Below are positions 1-14,039 of a DNA stretch of 64,000 nucleotides, in pieces. Position 1 is the stretch's first letter. Each line of letters begins with the position of its first letter. The DNA comes from Hydrogenophaga borbori (GTDB taxonomy: Bacteria; Pseudomonadota; Gammaproteobacteria; Burkholderiales; Burkholderiaceae_C): NCBI RefSeq assembly GCF_003417535.1, contig NZ_QVLS01000001.1, positions 558,001 through 622,000 on the forward strand, given 5' to 3'. The notes beneath the pieces were generated by a model. The model was not told the origin of the DNA. It searched no databases and was given only the letters and a program-made list of their open reading frames with translations. Made by a program: the position numbers and the translations under genes.

Positions 1-432
1 ATGGACGGCAACGACCTGCAGCAGAACGAGGTGATGGACCATGTGCGCGCCTACACCGACCGCCACGACCTGGCCTGCGAAGACCTGCAGGCCGCCGAGT
101 TTCGCGATGTCCAGCGGGCGCTGCCCGGTCCGCTGGACATCGCTCAGCTCTGCTTTCGCTTGATCGATCTGGACAGCCTGGTCAAGGCCTCGCGCGCCAA
201 GCACCAGGCCACCCGCCTGCTGCCGCCGACAGGCCTTGCCAGCCGTGGCGCGGGCGTGCCGGGCCCCGGCCGCCACGCGAACATGGTGCGCTGGGTGGCC
301 AACGCGCAGCTGCGCCGCCCGCCCCTTCCCGCCGAGGGGGAGGACGCCCTGTTCGCGCTCTTTCGCCGATCGCCGGAGCTGATCGAACGGTTCGAATGGC
401 CCCCGGCCTCGCGCCCTGGCTTCGAGGAATGA
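1..432 (+). CDS. Hypothetical protein, possibly 5'-truncated by the window edge
   Basis: The frame is open from the first base to a TGA at 430-432. An ATG happens to sit at base 1, so the true start may lie outside the window. The 143 visible residues are soluble, rich in Arg and Ala, with no membrane segment or signal peptide. I recognise no family. It converges on the VOC gene, and both stop codons lie in or beside a shared hairpin. Coding character (C or G at third positions, no stops) is consistent with a real gene, but the function is unknown. Confidence 0.55.
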   Translation: MDGNDLQQNEVMDHVRAYTDRHDLACEDLQAAEFRDVQRALPGPLDIAQLCFRLIDLDSLVKASRAKHQATRLLPPTGLASRGAGVPGPGRHANMVRWVANAQLRRPPLPAEGEDALFALFRRSPELIERFEWPPASRPGFEE

Positions 433-443
433 GGCGCCGCGCC

Positions 444-445
<2 letters not shown>
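431..445. terminator. Short hairpin shared by two convergent stop codons
   Basis: Arms GAGGCG and CGCCTC are separated by CCG. The hairpin begins inside the TGA of the upstream plus-strand gene and ends inside the stop of the minus-strand VOC gene. There is no T-run, so it would not be a classical intrinsic terminator. It could act as a bidirectional mRNA 3'-end structure. Confidence 0.35.
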
Positions 446-941
<496 letters not shown>

Positions 942-943
942 GG

Positions 944-1552
944 TCAATGGATGCCGTGGGTGGCGTGGGCCGCCGGCTCCAGCGACCAGACGGTCGCCGG
1001 CGGCAGATTGGCCCAGACGGTGGTGACACGCCGCCAGCGCCAGCCCGGCGGCAATTGATCGAAGGGCCGCACGTGGCGCGCCGCGTAGGTGTACTGCAGC
1101 AGGCGGGCGTTGGGCTGGCGCTCCAGCAGCGCCAGCATGGCCTGCACGCAGCGCCTGGCCTCGTCGCGCGGCATGGACAGGAGCGGCAGCGAGGACACCA
1201 GCATGAGCGAGCCGGCGGCCGGCAGGGGCAGCGCGTCCAGCCGCGTGGCGCAGGCGTGCAGCACCTCGGCGCGCGGAAAGCGGTGGTGCAGGTGGCGCAC
1301 CAGGCCGGGGTCGCGTTCGATGATGAAGAAGCGCTCGGGTGGCGGCCCGAGGTCGGCCAGCGCCTGGGTGATGGCGCCGGTGCCGGCGCCGATTTCGAGC
1401 AGCAGCTCGGGGCCCACGCGGGACACCTCCGCCGCGATGGCCTGCGCCAGCGCCCGCGAGGCCGGGGCAATGGCCCCCACCCGCCGCGGGTTGCGCACCC
1501 AGGCCAATGCAAACGCCAAACCACTCAGCCCCTGACCGCGTCCGTCCGCCAT
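944..1552 (-). CDS. Class I SAM-dependent methyltransferase, phospholipid N-methyltransferase-like
   Basis: 202 residues. The N-terminal stretch [21 protein letters not shown] precedes a SAM-binding motif [17 protein letters not shown], then an acidic motif II (FIIERD). The layout resembles the small PmtA-like/rRNA-adenine-methyltransferase-like family that methylates phosphatidylethanolamine at the inner membrane face. ATG 1552 is preceded by GGAG at 8-nt spacing. An in-frame ATG at 1654 overlaps the pccA stop as ATGA and would add 34 residues, so the start is uncertain. It lies between pccA and the VOC gene in the same transcription unit, although it has no known role in propionate metabolism. 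Confidence 0.75.
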   Translation of the reverse strand: MADGRGQGLSGLAFALAWVRNPRRVGAIAPASRALAQAIAAEVSRVGPELLLEIGAGTGAITQALADLGPPPERFFIIERDPGLVRHLHHRFPRAEVLHACATRLDALPLPAAGSLMLVSSLPLLSMPRDEARRCVQAMLALLERQPNARLLQYTYAARHVRPFDQLPPGWRWRRVTTVWANLPPATVWSLEPAAHATHGIH

Positions 1553-1650
1553 GTGCCGTGCTCCAACAAGCCGTGGAGCCCGCAGGGTAACCCAGCGCGG
1601 CAGGCTTGTGGCGTCAGCAGAGGAAACAGCCGGCCGGGCTGGCGCGGACT

Positions 1651-3699
<2,049 letters not shown>

Positions 3700-3719
3700 G
3701 TCTTTCTCTCCTCGGGCCT

Positions 3720-5252
<1,533 letters not shown>

Positions 5253-5270
5253 GGTTCTTCTCCAGAGAAT

Positions 5271-6283
5271 TCAGTCGAACAGCGCGAGCAGCTGCCGCGC
5301 CGCGGTGCTGGCGGGCAGGCGGCCATCGAGCACTTGCGTGGTGGTGTCGGCCAGCGCGGCGCGCACCGCCGGGTGTTCGCGAAAGCGCTGCTTGAGGCCG
5401 GCGTCGATGCGCTCCCACATCCAGGCCTTGGCCTGGCGCTGGCGGCGCGCGGCGAGCTCGCCGTTGGCGCTCTGCACCTGGCGAAAGCGCTGGACCTCGG
5501 CCCAGAAGGCGGCGATGCCCTGGGCCTTGAGCGCCGAGAGCTGCAGCACCGTGGGGTGCCAGTGCGTGGCGTCGTGCGCCGCGTGCTCGGGCCGCCCGTG
5601 CTGGCCGAGCAGGCGCAGGGCGGAGGTGATCATCGCGCGCGCCCGCGTCGCGGCGTCGGCGTCGATGTCGGCCTTGTTGATGACCACGAGGTCGGCGATC
5701 TCCATCACGCCCTTCTTGATGGCCTGCAGGTCGTCGCCCGCGTTGGGCAGCTGCAGCAGCGCGAAGCAGTCGGTCATGCCGGCCACGGCGGTCTCGCTCT
5801 GGCCCACGCCCACGGTCTCGACGATCACCACGTCGTAGCCGGCGGCTTCGCACACCAGCAGGGCCTCGCGCGTTTTCTCGGCCACGCCGCCCAGGGTGCC
5901 TCCGCTGGGGCTGGGGCGGATGAAGGCGCGCTCGTCCATGGACAGCCGCTCCATGCGGGTCTTGTCACCCAGGATGGAGCCGCCCGAGACCGTGCTCGAC
6001 GGGTCGATGGTGAGCACGGCCACGCGCTGGCCCTGCCCGATCAGGTGCAGGCCCAGCGCCTCGATGAAGGTGCTCTTGCCCACGCCGGGCACGCCGGAGA
6101 GGCCCAGGCGGAAGGCCCGTCCGGTGCGCGGCAGCAGCGCGGTGAGCAGCTCGTCGCCCTGGGCGCGGTGGTCGGCGCGCGTGGACTCGAGCAGCGTGAT
6201 GGCCTTGGCCATGGCGCGGCGCTGCGCCATGCCCTGGCCTTGCACGATGGCGTCGAGCAAGGTCTGCGGCGACGCGGCCAGGC

Positions 6284-6287
<4 letters not shown>
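5271..6287 (-). CDS. meaB: MeaB/ArgK-type G-protein, methylmalonyl-CoA mutase chaperone
   Basis: 338 residues from a TTG start that overlaps the mutase stop as TTGA. The first in-frame ATG (6230, 319 aa) would cut into the conserved helix [14 protein letters not shown], so the upstream start is preferred. The P-loop GVPGVGKST, switch region ETVGVGQSE and base-recognition motif NKAD are all present. MeaB loads and protects adenosylcobalamin on methylmalonyl-CoA mutase using GTP. Direct overlap with the mutase gene supports that partner. Confidence 0.92.
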
Positions 6288-8440
<2,153 letters not shown>

Positions 8441-8516
8441 GGCGGCGGGCGTGGAAAACGGCGGGAGCAAGGCAAGGGCCCAGGTGTTCTGCGGCTCAGG
8501 CACCACGGCGAGTGTA

Positions 8517-8537
8517 CATCATTCATAATTATTGATG
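8517..8537. promoter_or_regulatory. Imperfect palindrome in the mutase/GntR divergent promoter
   Basis: Arms CATCA (8517-8521) and TGATG (8533-8537) flank an AT-rich core containing ATAATTAT; 8 of 10 pairs match. It lies in the only AT-rich stretch between the divergent mutase and GntR genes, 36 nt before the GntR ATG. Placement and symmetry suggest the GntR protein's operator controlling both directions. No binding data can be seen from sequence. Confidence 0.5.
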
Positions 8538-8572
8538 CAGAATTTCAATGCGCGGATAGAATCGGCGCCTGC

Positions 8573-9229
8573 ATGGACACCGACACCGCCACCCCCACCG
8601 CCCCCTCCCTGGCGCCGCGCGCGCTGTACGAGGAAGTGGCCGAACGGCTGCGCCAGCGCATCTTCCAGCGCGAACTGGAGCCGGGCAGCTGGATCGACGA
8701 ACTCAAGATCGCCGAGGAGTACGGCATCAGCCGCACCCCCCTGCGCGAAGCCCTGAAGGTGCTGGCCGCCGAAGGCCTGGTGACGATGAAGGTGCGCCGC
8801 GGCGCCTACGTCACCGAAGTGTCCGAGAAGGACCTGCGCGACGTCTACCACCTGCTGTCGCTGCTCGAATCGGACGCCGCCGGCGAAGTGGCCTCGCGCG
8901 GCGACGCCGCCGCGCTGGACGAACTGGCCGCCCTGCACGGCGAACTGGAAGGCGCGGTGCACGAGCGCGACCGCTTCTTCGCCATCAACGAGCGCTTTCA
9001 TCTGCGCCTGCTGGAGCTGGCCGACAACCGCTGGCGGCTGCAGATGGTGAGCGACCTGCGCAAGGTGATGAAGCTCAACCGCCACCATTCGCTGTTCAAG
9101 GCGGGCCGCATCGAGGAGTCGCTGGCCGAGCACCGCGCCGTGATGGCCGCCCTGCGCGGGCGCGACGGCGCGCAGGCCATGCAGCGCATGCGCGAGCACT
9201 TCGCCAGCGGACTCGAAGCCGCCACCTGA
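8573..9229 (+). CDS. GntR-family (FCD domain) transcriptional regulator
   Basis: 218 residues. An N-terminal winged helix (about residues 15-85) contains the GntR signature LYEEVAERLRQRIFQRELEPGSWIDE and EYGISRTPLREALKVLAAEGLV. A C-terminal all-helical FCD ligand domain includes the metal/ligand histidine segment NERFHLRLLEL and a later LAEHRAVM. It is transcribed away from the mutase operon across a shared AT-rich promoter holding a palindrome, so it probably controls propionyl/methylmalonyl-CoA metabolism and itself. The effector is unknown. Confidence 0.88.
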   Translation: MDTDTATPTAPSLAPRALYEEVAERLRQRIFQRELEPGSWIDELKIAEEYGISRTPLREALKVLAAEGLVTMKVRRGAYVTEVSEKDLRDVYHLLSLLESDAAGEVASRGDAAALDELAALHGELEGAVHERDRFFAINERFHLRLLELADNRWRLQMVSDLRKVMKLNRHHSLFKAGRIEESLAEHRAVMAALRGRDGAQAMQRMREHFASGLEAAT

Positions 9230-9254
9230 GGCCGCGGCCGGCGCCCCGCCCGGC

Positions 9255-10076
9255 TCAGTCCTCGCCGATCTCGCGTGCGATCGCGCGCCGCGTCTCCAGC
9301 AGCTGGGGCGCGACCTTCTCCACCAGCCATTCGCGCGGCAGCTTGTAGGCCGGCCCGCCCACGCTCACGCCGTACAGCTCGCCTTCGACGCCGCGCAGGC
9401 TGAAGCCCAGGGCGTGGATGTCGGGGTGCCATTCGCCGAACGAACTGCAGTAGCCCAGCCGCGCGTGCTCCTGCGCCGCCGCTTCCAGCCGCGACTGCGT
9501 CTGAGGCCAGGCCGCCTCGCCCACCGAGGCGCGGATCTCGTCGTACAGGGCGGCGCGCTGCGCCGGCGGCAGGGCCGATAGGTAGGCGCGGCCGGCGGCC
9601 GAGGTGGCGATGGTCATGCGCGAGCCCACGTCCATGCGCGACAGGATCAGCGCCGAGCGCGGCCGCAGGGTATCGATCAGCAGCATGTCCAGGCCGTCGC
9701 GCACCGTCAGATGGACGTTGGCGCCCGCCGCCTCGGCCAATTCCGCCAGGTGCAGCCGGGCCCGCTGGCGGAAATCGAAGGTGCGCAGGTAGGCGTTGCC
9801 CAGCTGCAAAGTGGCCGGGCCCAGGCTGAAGCGCTCGCTGCCGGCGGTCTGCCGCAGGAAGCCGCTGGACAGCAGCGTGGCCGCCAGGCGCGACACGGTG
9901 GCCTTGGGGATGCCGGTGCCCTCGGCCAGCTCGCGGTTGGAGAGCGGCTCATCCGCCTCCGCCACGGCCTTGAGCACCGCCAGCCCCCGCGCCAGCGCGC
10001 TGACCTCGTCCTTGCCCGAAGCGACGGCCTCTTCCGGCGCGCCACCCACCGCGCGTTTTTCGAGACGATGTTCCAT
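9255..10076 (-). CDS. IclR-family transcriptional regulator
   Basis: 273 residues. The N-terminal winged helix reads RGLAVLKAVAEADEPLSNRELAEGTGIPKATVSRLAATLLSSGFL. The C-terminal IclR effector domain follows, with LGNAYLRTFDFR and AAGRAYLSALPP. It is divergent from a Bug receptor and TauD-like dioxygenase, which are the likely targets. The ATG at 10076 lies inside one copy of an 18-bp direct repeat whose second copy sits 40 bp away in the intergenic region, a plausible autoregulatory arrangement. Confidence 0.9.
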   Translation of the reverse strand: MEHRLEKRAVGGAPEEAVASGKDEVSALARGLAVLKAVAEADEPLSNRELAEGTGIPKATVSRLAATLLSSGFLRQTAGSERFSLGPATLQLGNAYLRTFDFRQRARLHLAELAEAAGANVHLTVRDGLDMLLIDTLRPRSALILSRMDVGSRMTIATSAAGRAYLSALPPAQRAALYDEIRASVGEAAWPQTQSRLEAAAQEHARLGYCSSFGEWHPDIHALGFSLRGVEGELYGVSVGGPAYKLPREWLVEKVAPQLLETRRAIAREIGED

Positions 10077-10119
10077 TTTTTCTTCTCGCCTATATAATTT
10101 TGAGACGACGTTCCATTTT
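10062..10119. promoter_or_regulatory. Two direct repeats GAGACGAYGTTCCATTTT, candidate IclR operators
   Basis: Copies at 10062-10079 and 10102-10119 differ at one base and are spaced exactly 40 bp apart, about four helical turns. Each half carries an imperfect inverted repeat of the form G-x-x-ACG-x-CGT-x-x-C, weaker in the first copy. Copy one overlaps the IclR start codon. Copy two lies just downstream of a TATAAT element pointing at the Bug gene. This geometry suits cooperative binding by an IclR tetramer. Confidence 0.6.
10093..10098 (+). promoter_or_regulatory. Probable -10 element TATAAT of the Bug/TauD transcript
   Basis: A perfect TATAAT sits in an AT-rich stretch between the two direct repeats, 46 nt before the Bug start. 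No good -35 hexamer is visible at the usual spacing, so an activator or effector-dependent promoter is likely. Confidence 0.45.
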
Positions 10120-10143
10120 AACTAAACCACCCGGAGACACACT

Positions 10144-11106
10144 TTGAACTGGATCAAGCACACCGCTCTCGCCCTGTCCCTCGGGCTGGCCGCCCTCGCA
10201 CCGGCCGCCGCCCAGGACTTTCCCAAGGGCCCGGTGAAAATCATCATCCCCTTCCCCCCCGGCGGACCGACCGACACCGTGGGCCGCCTGCTCGGCCAGA
10301 AGCTGCAGGAGACCTGGGGCCAGCCGGTGATCATCGACTACAAGCCCGGCGCCGGCACCGTGATCGGCGCCGACTTCGTCGCCAAGTCGGCGCCCGACGG
10401 CCAGACCATCGGCATGGTGAACTCCTCGCTGGCCGTGAACCCCACGCTGCGCAAGAAACTGCCCTACGACACGCAGAAGGACCTGGCCGGCGTCACACAG
10501 CTCTTCAACATGCAGCTGGCCATCGTGGCCCACCCCAACGCGCCCTTCAACAACCTGCGCGAACTGATCGACTACGCCCGCAAGAACCCCGGCAAGCTGA
10601 ACTACGGCACGCCCGGCGCCGGCAGCACCACGCACCTGGGCGCCGAGCTGCTCAAGCGCGAGGCCGGCTTCGAGATGCAGCACATCGCCATGAAAGGCAG
10701 CGCGCCCGCGCACACCGAACTCATGGGCGGGCGGCTCGACCTGGTGGTCGATCCCTTCCTGTCCATCCTGCCCTACGTGCAGGGCGGCCGCATGAAGATC
10801 ATCGCCACCATGGGCGACAAGCGCGTGGCGGGCCACGACTACCCCACCGTCGCCGAAACCATCCCCGGCTTCAACGTCGGTGCCCTGCTCGGCTTCGTGG
10901 CGCCCGCCGGCACGCCCAAGCCGGTGCTGCAGAAGATCCAGGCCGACACCGCGAAGGCCCTGGCCAGCGCCGACGTGCAAAAGCGCGCCCAGGAATTCGG
11001 CCTGCAGGTGGTGGGCTCCACGCCCGAGCAGTTCGATGCCTTCATCGCCTCGGAGATGAAGCGCTGGGGCCGCATCGTCACCGAAGCCAAGATCGAACAG
11101 GAATGA
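10144..11106 (+). CDS. Bug/TctC-family periplasmic substrate-binding protein
   Basis: 320 residues from a TTG start preceded by GGAG at 8 nt. The signal peptide runs to about residue 23 (ALSLGLAALAPAAAQ). The mature protein has the family pattern: IIIPFPPGGPTDTVGR, the GAGTVIGADFVAKSAPDGQT loop and NYGTPGAGSTTHLGAELLK. Bug proteins bind small carboxylates or aromatics for tripartite tricarboxylate transporters, but no membrane TctA/B gene is adjacent, as is common in Burkholderiales. It is followed 19 nt later by a dioxygenase gene, so the ligand may be that enzyme's substrate. Confidence 0.9.
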   Translation: MNWIKHTALALSLGLAALAPAAAQDFPKGPVKIIIPFPPGGPTDTVGRLLGQKLQETWGQPVIIDYKPGAGTVIGADFVAKSAPDGQTIGMVNSSLAVNPTLRKKLPYDTQKDLAGVTQLFNMQLAIVAHPNAPFNNLRELIDYARKNPGKLNYGTPGAGSTTHLGAELLKREAGFEMQHIAMKGSAPAHTELMGGRLDLVVDPFLSILPYVQGGRMKIIATMGDKRVAGHDYPTVAETIPGFNVGALLGFVAPAGTPKPVLQKIQADTAKALASADVQKRAQEFGLQVVGSTPEQFDAFIASEMKRWGRIVTEAKIEQE

Positions 11107-11125
11107 ATCCGAAGGACACCGCACC

Positions 11126-12007
11126 GTGAGCTCCCTGCAACTCAAGCCCATCCACCCCGTCTTCGGCGCCGAGGCCAGCGGCCTGGACCTCACCCGCCCG
11201 CTCGCGCCCGAAGACGTTCGCGCGATCAACGCGGCCATGAACGAACACGCCGTGCTGGTCTTTCGCGGCCAGCCCCTGTCGGCCCAGCAGCAGCTCGACT
11301 TCGCCCGGCACTTCGGCCCGCTCGACATCGGCCTCAAGCGCGTGTTCAAACGCCCCGAGCGCCTGGAGGATGAGCGCCTGATCGACATCTCCAACGTCGA
11401 CGCGCAGGGCAAGGTCGCGCATCGCGACTCGCCCAAGAACCTCTCCAACTTCGCCAACCAGCTCTGGCACAGCGACAGCTCCTTCATGAACCCGCGCGCG
11501 GCCTACTCGATGCTGCATTGCGTGATCACGCCCAGCTGGGGCGGCAACACCGAGTTCGCCGACCTGCGCCACGCCTACGACACGCTGGACGAGCGCACGA
11601 AGGCCGAGATCGAAGACCTCCAGGCCGAGCACTTCGCGCTGCACACGCGCATCTTGCTGGGCGACGACGCCTACACCGACGACCAGAAGAAGGAGATCCC
11701 GCCGGCGGTCTGGCCGCTGGCGGACACCCACCCGGGCTCGGGCCGCAAGGTGCTGTTCGTGGGCGTGCACGCACGCGAGGTGATCGGCTGGCCGATCGCC
11801 GAAGGCCGCATGTACCTGAGCGATCTGCTGGAGCACGCCACGCGGCGCGAGAACGTCTACGTGCACGAATGGATGCCGGGCGACCTGGTGATCTGGGACA
11901 ACCGCAGCACCCTGCACCGCGGCCGCCGCTACGACATCAGCGAGCGGCGCGAGCTGCGCCGCACCACCATCAACGACACGCCCGAGGCCATGCTGCGGGC
12001 GGCCTGA
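11126..12007 (+). CDS. TauD/TfdA-family Fe(II)/2-oxoglutarate dioxygenase
   Basis: 293 residues from a GTG start just after the Bug gene, with GAAGGA upstream. Metal ligands follow the H-x-D...H pattern: WHSDSSF gives His115 and Asp117, and STLHRGRRYD gives His264. The later Arg in RELRRTT would bind 2-oxoglutarate. The N-terminus (HPVFGAEASGLDL) is typical of TfdA/TauD enzymes that hydroxylate sulfonates, aryloxyacids or similar carboxylates. Co-transcription with a carboxylate receptor and an IclR regulator suggests a catabolic first step, but the substrate cannot be told from sequence. Confidence 0.88.
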   Translation: MSSLQLKPIHPVFGAEASGLDLTRPLAPEDVRAINAAMNEHAVLVFRGQPLSAQQQLDFARHFGPLDIGLKRVFKRPERLEDERLIDISNVDAQGKVAHRDSPKNLSNFANQLWHSDSSFMNPRAAYSMLHCVITPSWGGNTEFADLRHAYDTLDERTKAEIEDLQAEHFALHTRILLGDDAYTDDQKKEIPPAVWPLADTHPGSGRKVLFVGVHAREVIGWPIAEGRMYLSDLLEHATRRENVYVHEWMPGDLVIWDNRSTLHRGRRYDISERRELRRTTINDTPEAMLRAA

Positions 12008-12034
12008 GCGCCGTCCCACCCTGGGCACCGCCGT

Positions 12035-13051
12035 TCAGGCGGCGAGCGTCTCGGTCTCGTCGCTCACGTGCGCCCGCGCCAGGCGCCACACCTCGCGCGG
12101 CGGCAGCGGCTTGAGGCGGTGGTCGCTCCACACCTGGCGCCACTTGCGTGCGCCGCGCAAGCCGTGGCGCAGGCCCAGCATGTGGCGCGCGATGGCGTAC
12201 CAGGGACAGCCGTCCTCGGCGTGGGCGCGCTCCATGTAGCGCACCATTTCGTCCTCCACGGCGTCGCGGTCCAGGGCGCTGGGTGGCGCGCCGAAGAAGG
12301 CCTCGTCCCAGCGGGTGAGCAGCCAGGGGTGGTGGTAGGCCTCGCGGCCCAGCATCACGCCATCCACGTGCTGCAGGTGCTCGGCGATCTGCTCATTGGT
12401 GGTGATGCCCCCATTGACCGCGATGGTCAGGCGCGGGAAGTCGCGCTTGAGGCGGTGCGCAAGCCCGTAGCGCAGCGGCGGCACCTCGCGGTTTTCCTTC
12501 GGCGACAGGCCCTGCAGCCAGGCGTTGCGCGCGTGCACGATGAAAACCTCGCAGCCCGCCTCGGCCACGGTGCCGACGAAGTCGCGCACGAAGTCGTAGC
12601 TCTCGGTCTTGTCGATGCCGATGCGGTGCTTCACCGTCACCGGCAGGGACACCGCGTCGCGCATGGCCTTCACGCCATCGGCCACGGTGTGCGGCTCGGC
12701 CATCAGGCAGGCCCCGAAGGCGCCGCGCTGCACGCGCTCGCTGGGGCAGCCGCAGTTGAGGTTGATCTCGTCGTAACCCCATTGCTCGCCCAGGCGGGCG
12801 GCCTGGGCGAGCTCGTCCGCCTCGCTGCCACCCAGCTGCAGGGCCACCGGGTGCTCTTCGGCGTTGAAGCGCAGGTGGCGCTGCACGCTGCCGTGCATCA
12901 GCGCGCCGGTCGTCACCATCTCGGTGTAGAGCAGCGTGCGCTTCGTCAGCAGGCGGTGCAGGAAGCGGCAGTGGCGGTCCGTCCAGTCCATCATCGGCGC
13001 GACGGACAGGCGCCATGGACTGAATGGTGGTGTGGGGGGAATCTTTTCCAT
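12035..13051 (-). CDS. dusA: tRNA-dihydrouridine(20/20a) synthase
   Basis: 338 residues. The FMN barrel starts at WRLSVAPMMDWTDRHCRFLHR. The catalytic Cys lies in NLNCGCPSERVQRGAFGACLM, and the tRNA-binding C-terminal helices follow (ARHMLGLRHGLRGARKWRQ). The motif AVNGGITT and the full length match DusA rather than DusB or DusC. It reduces U20/U20a in tRNA D-loops with NADPH. ATG 13051 was chosen; an ATG 15 nt earlier adds MDRSP. It is convergent with the TauD-like gene and divergent from the TlpA-like gene. Confidence 0.93.
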   Translation of the reverse strand: MEKIPPTPPFSPWRLSVAPMMDWTDRHCRFLHRLLTKRTLLYTEMVTTGALMHGSVQRHLRFNAEEHPVALQLGGSEADELAQAARLGEQWGYDEINLNCGCPSERVQRGAFGACLMAEPHTVADGVKAMRDAVSLPVTVKHRIGIDKTESYDFVRDFVGTVAEAGCEVFIVHARNAWLQGLSPKENREVPPLRYGLAHRLKRDFPRLTIAVNGGITTNEQIAEHLQHVDGVMLGREAYHHPWLLTRWDEAFFGAPPSALDRDAVEDEMVRYMERAHAEDGCPWYAIARHMLGLRHGLRGARKWRQVWSDHRLKPLPPREVWRLARAHVSDETETLAA

Positions 13052-13177
13052 CGGAGAACGGTCCATCGGGTGCGGCGGCCCGGCGCGCCTCGCGCGGCCC
13101 ACAAGGCCTGCACCCGAACCTCTTATTGTCCCATCCCGGCGCCAGCGCGCCGCCATCCCCCCAGGAGCCCACACGAC

Positions 13178-13990
13178 ATGAACCCCGCCATCACCCTGGG
13201 ACCGCTGGTGCTGCCTTGGGGCTTGGGCGCCGTGCTGGCCTCGCTGCTGGTGGCCTGGGCCCTGGGCCGGTGGCTGGGCAGGCGCCAGGGCGTCGATCCG
13301 GGCGATGCCTTGTGGGGCGCGCTCTGGGCCGGCGCCCTGCTCGCGCGGATCGCATTCATCGTCGAGTACCGCTCGGCCTACCTGGCCGAGCCGCTCAGCA
13401 TGCTCGACATCCGCGACGGCGGCTGGAACCCCGTGGCCGGGCTGCTGGGCGCCTGGCTGTATGCCCTCGTCCGCGCCCGCCGGCATGCGCCCCAGACCTG
13501 GCCGGCCTTGCGTTCCGCGCTGCTGGCCGGCACGGCCGTCTTCGTCGCCGGCATGGGCGCGCTGAGCGCGCTGCCCGACACCGACCGGCGCCTCCCCGCG
13601 CTCACGGTGCGCTCCCTGCAAGGCGCCGAGGTGGACCTGCGGGCCTTCCAGGGCAAGCCCACCGTGATCAACCTCTGGGCCACCTGGTGCCCGCCCTGCG
13701 TGCGGGAAATGCCTGTGCTGGCGGCCGCGCAGCGGCAGTCGCCGGACGTGAACGTCGTGTTCCTCAACCAGGGCGAAGCGGCGGACCAGGTGCGGGCCTG
13801 GCTGCGGTCGCGCGGCCTGGATCTGGACAACGCGCTCATCGACGAGGCGCGCGCCGCCGGCGCGGCCTTTCAGCAGAAGGCGTTCCCCACCACGCTGTTC
13901 TTCGACTCGGACGGGCGCCTGGTGGCCACGCGCATCGGCGAGCTGTCGGCGGCGACGCTGCAGGAGCGGTTGGCGCGCATCCGGCGCTGA
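13178..13990 (+). CDS. TlpA-like thioredoxin-fold protein with N-terminal Lgt-like membrane domain
   Basis: 270 residues with AGGAG before the ATG. Residues 1-135 contain about four hydrophobic segments. They resemble part of prolipoprotein diacylglyceryl transferase (PWGLGAVLASLLVAWALGR, then a Y/D-rich loop and NPVAGLLGAWLYAL). Residues 140-270 form a thioredoxin domain with the redox motif WCPPC in NLWATWCPPCVREMPVL and a cis-Pro segment FPTTLFF. It probably faces the periplasm and reduces disulfides, for example in cytochrome c maturation. The Lgt-like part is too short to be a complete enzyme and probably serves as an anchor. Confidence 0.85.
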   Translation: MNPAITLGPLVLPWGLGAVLASLLVAWALGRWLGRRQGVDPGDALWGALWAGALLARIAFIVEYRSAYLAEPLSMLDIRDGGWNPVAGLLGAWLYALVRARRHAPQTWPALRSALLAGTAVFVAGMGALSALPDTDRRLPALTVRSLQGAEVDLRAFQGKPTVINLWATWCPPCVREMPVLAAAQRQSPDVNVVFLNQGEAADQVRAWLRSRGLDLDNALIDEARAAGAAFQQKAFPTTLFFDSDGRLVATRIGELSAATLQERLARIRR

Positions 13991-14022
13991 GGCCCCCCTC
14001 GCCCGCGGGCCGTGGTCCACCG

Positions 14023-14039
14023 GCGCGGCTCAGCCGCGC
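14023..14039. terminator. GC-rich hairpin with a stop codon in its loop
   Basis: Perfect 7-bp arms GCGCGGC and GCCGCGC flank TCA, which is the reverse-strand stop codon of the HD-GYP gene. It lies at the convergent end shared with the TlpA-like gene. No T-run follows, so intrinsic termination is uncertain. Confidence 0.35.
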
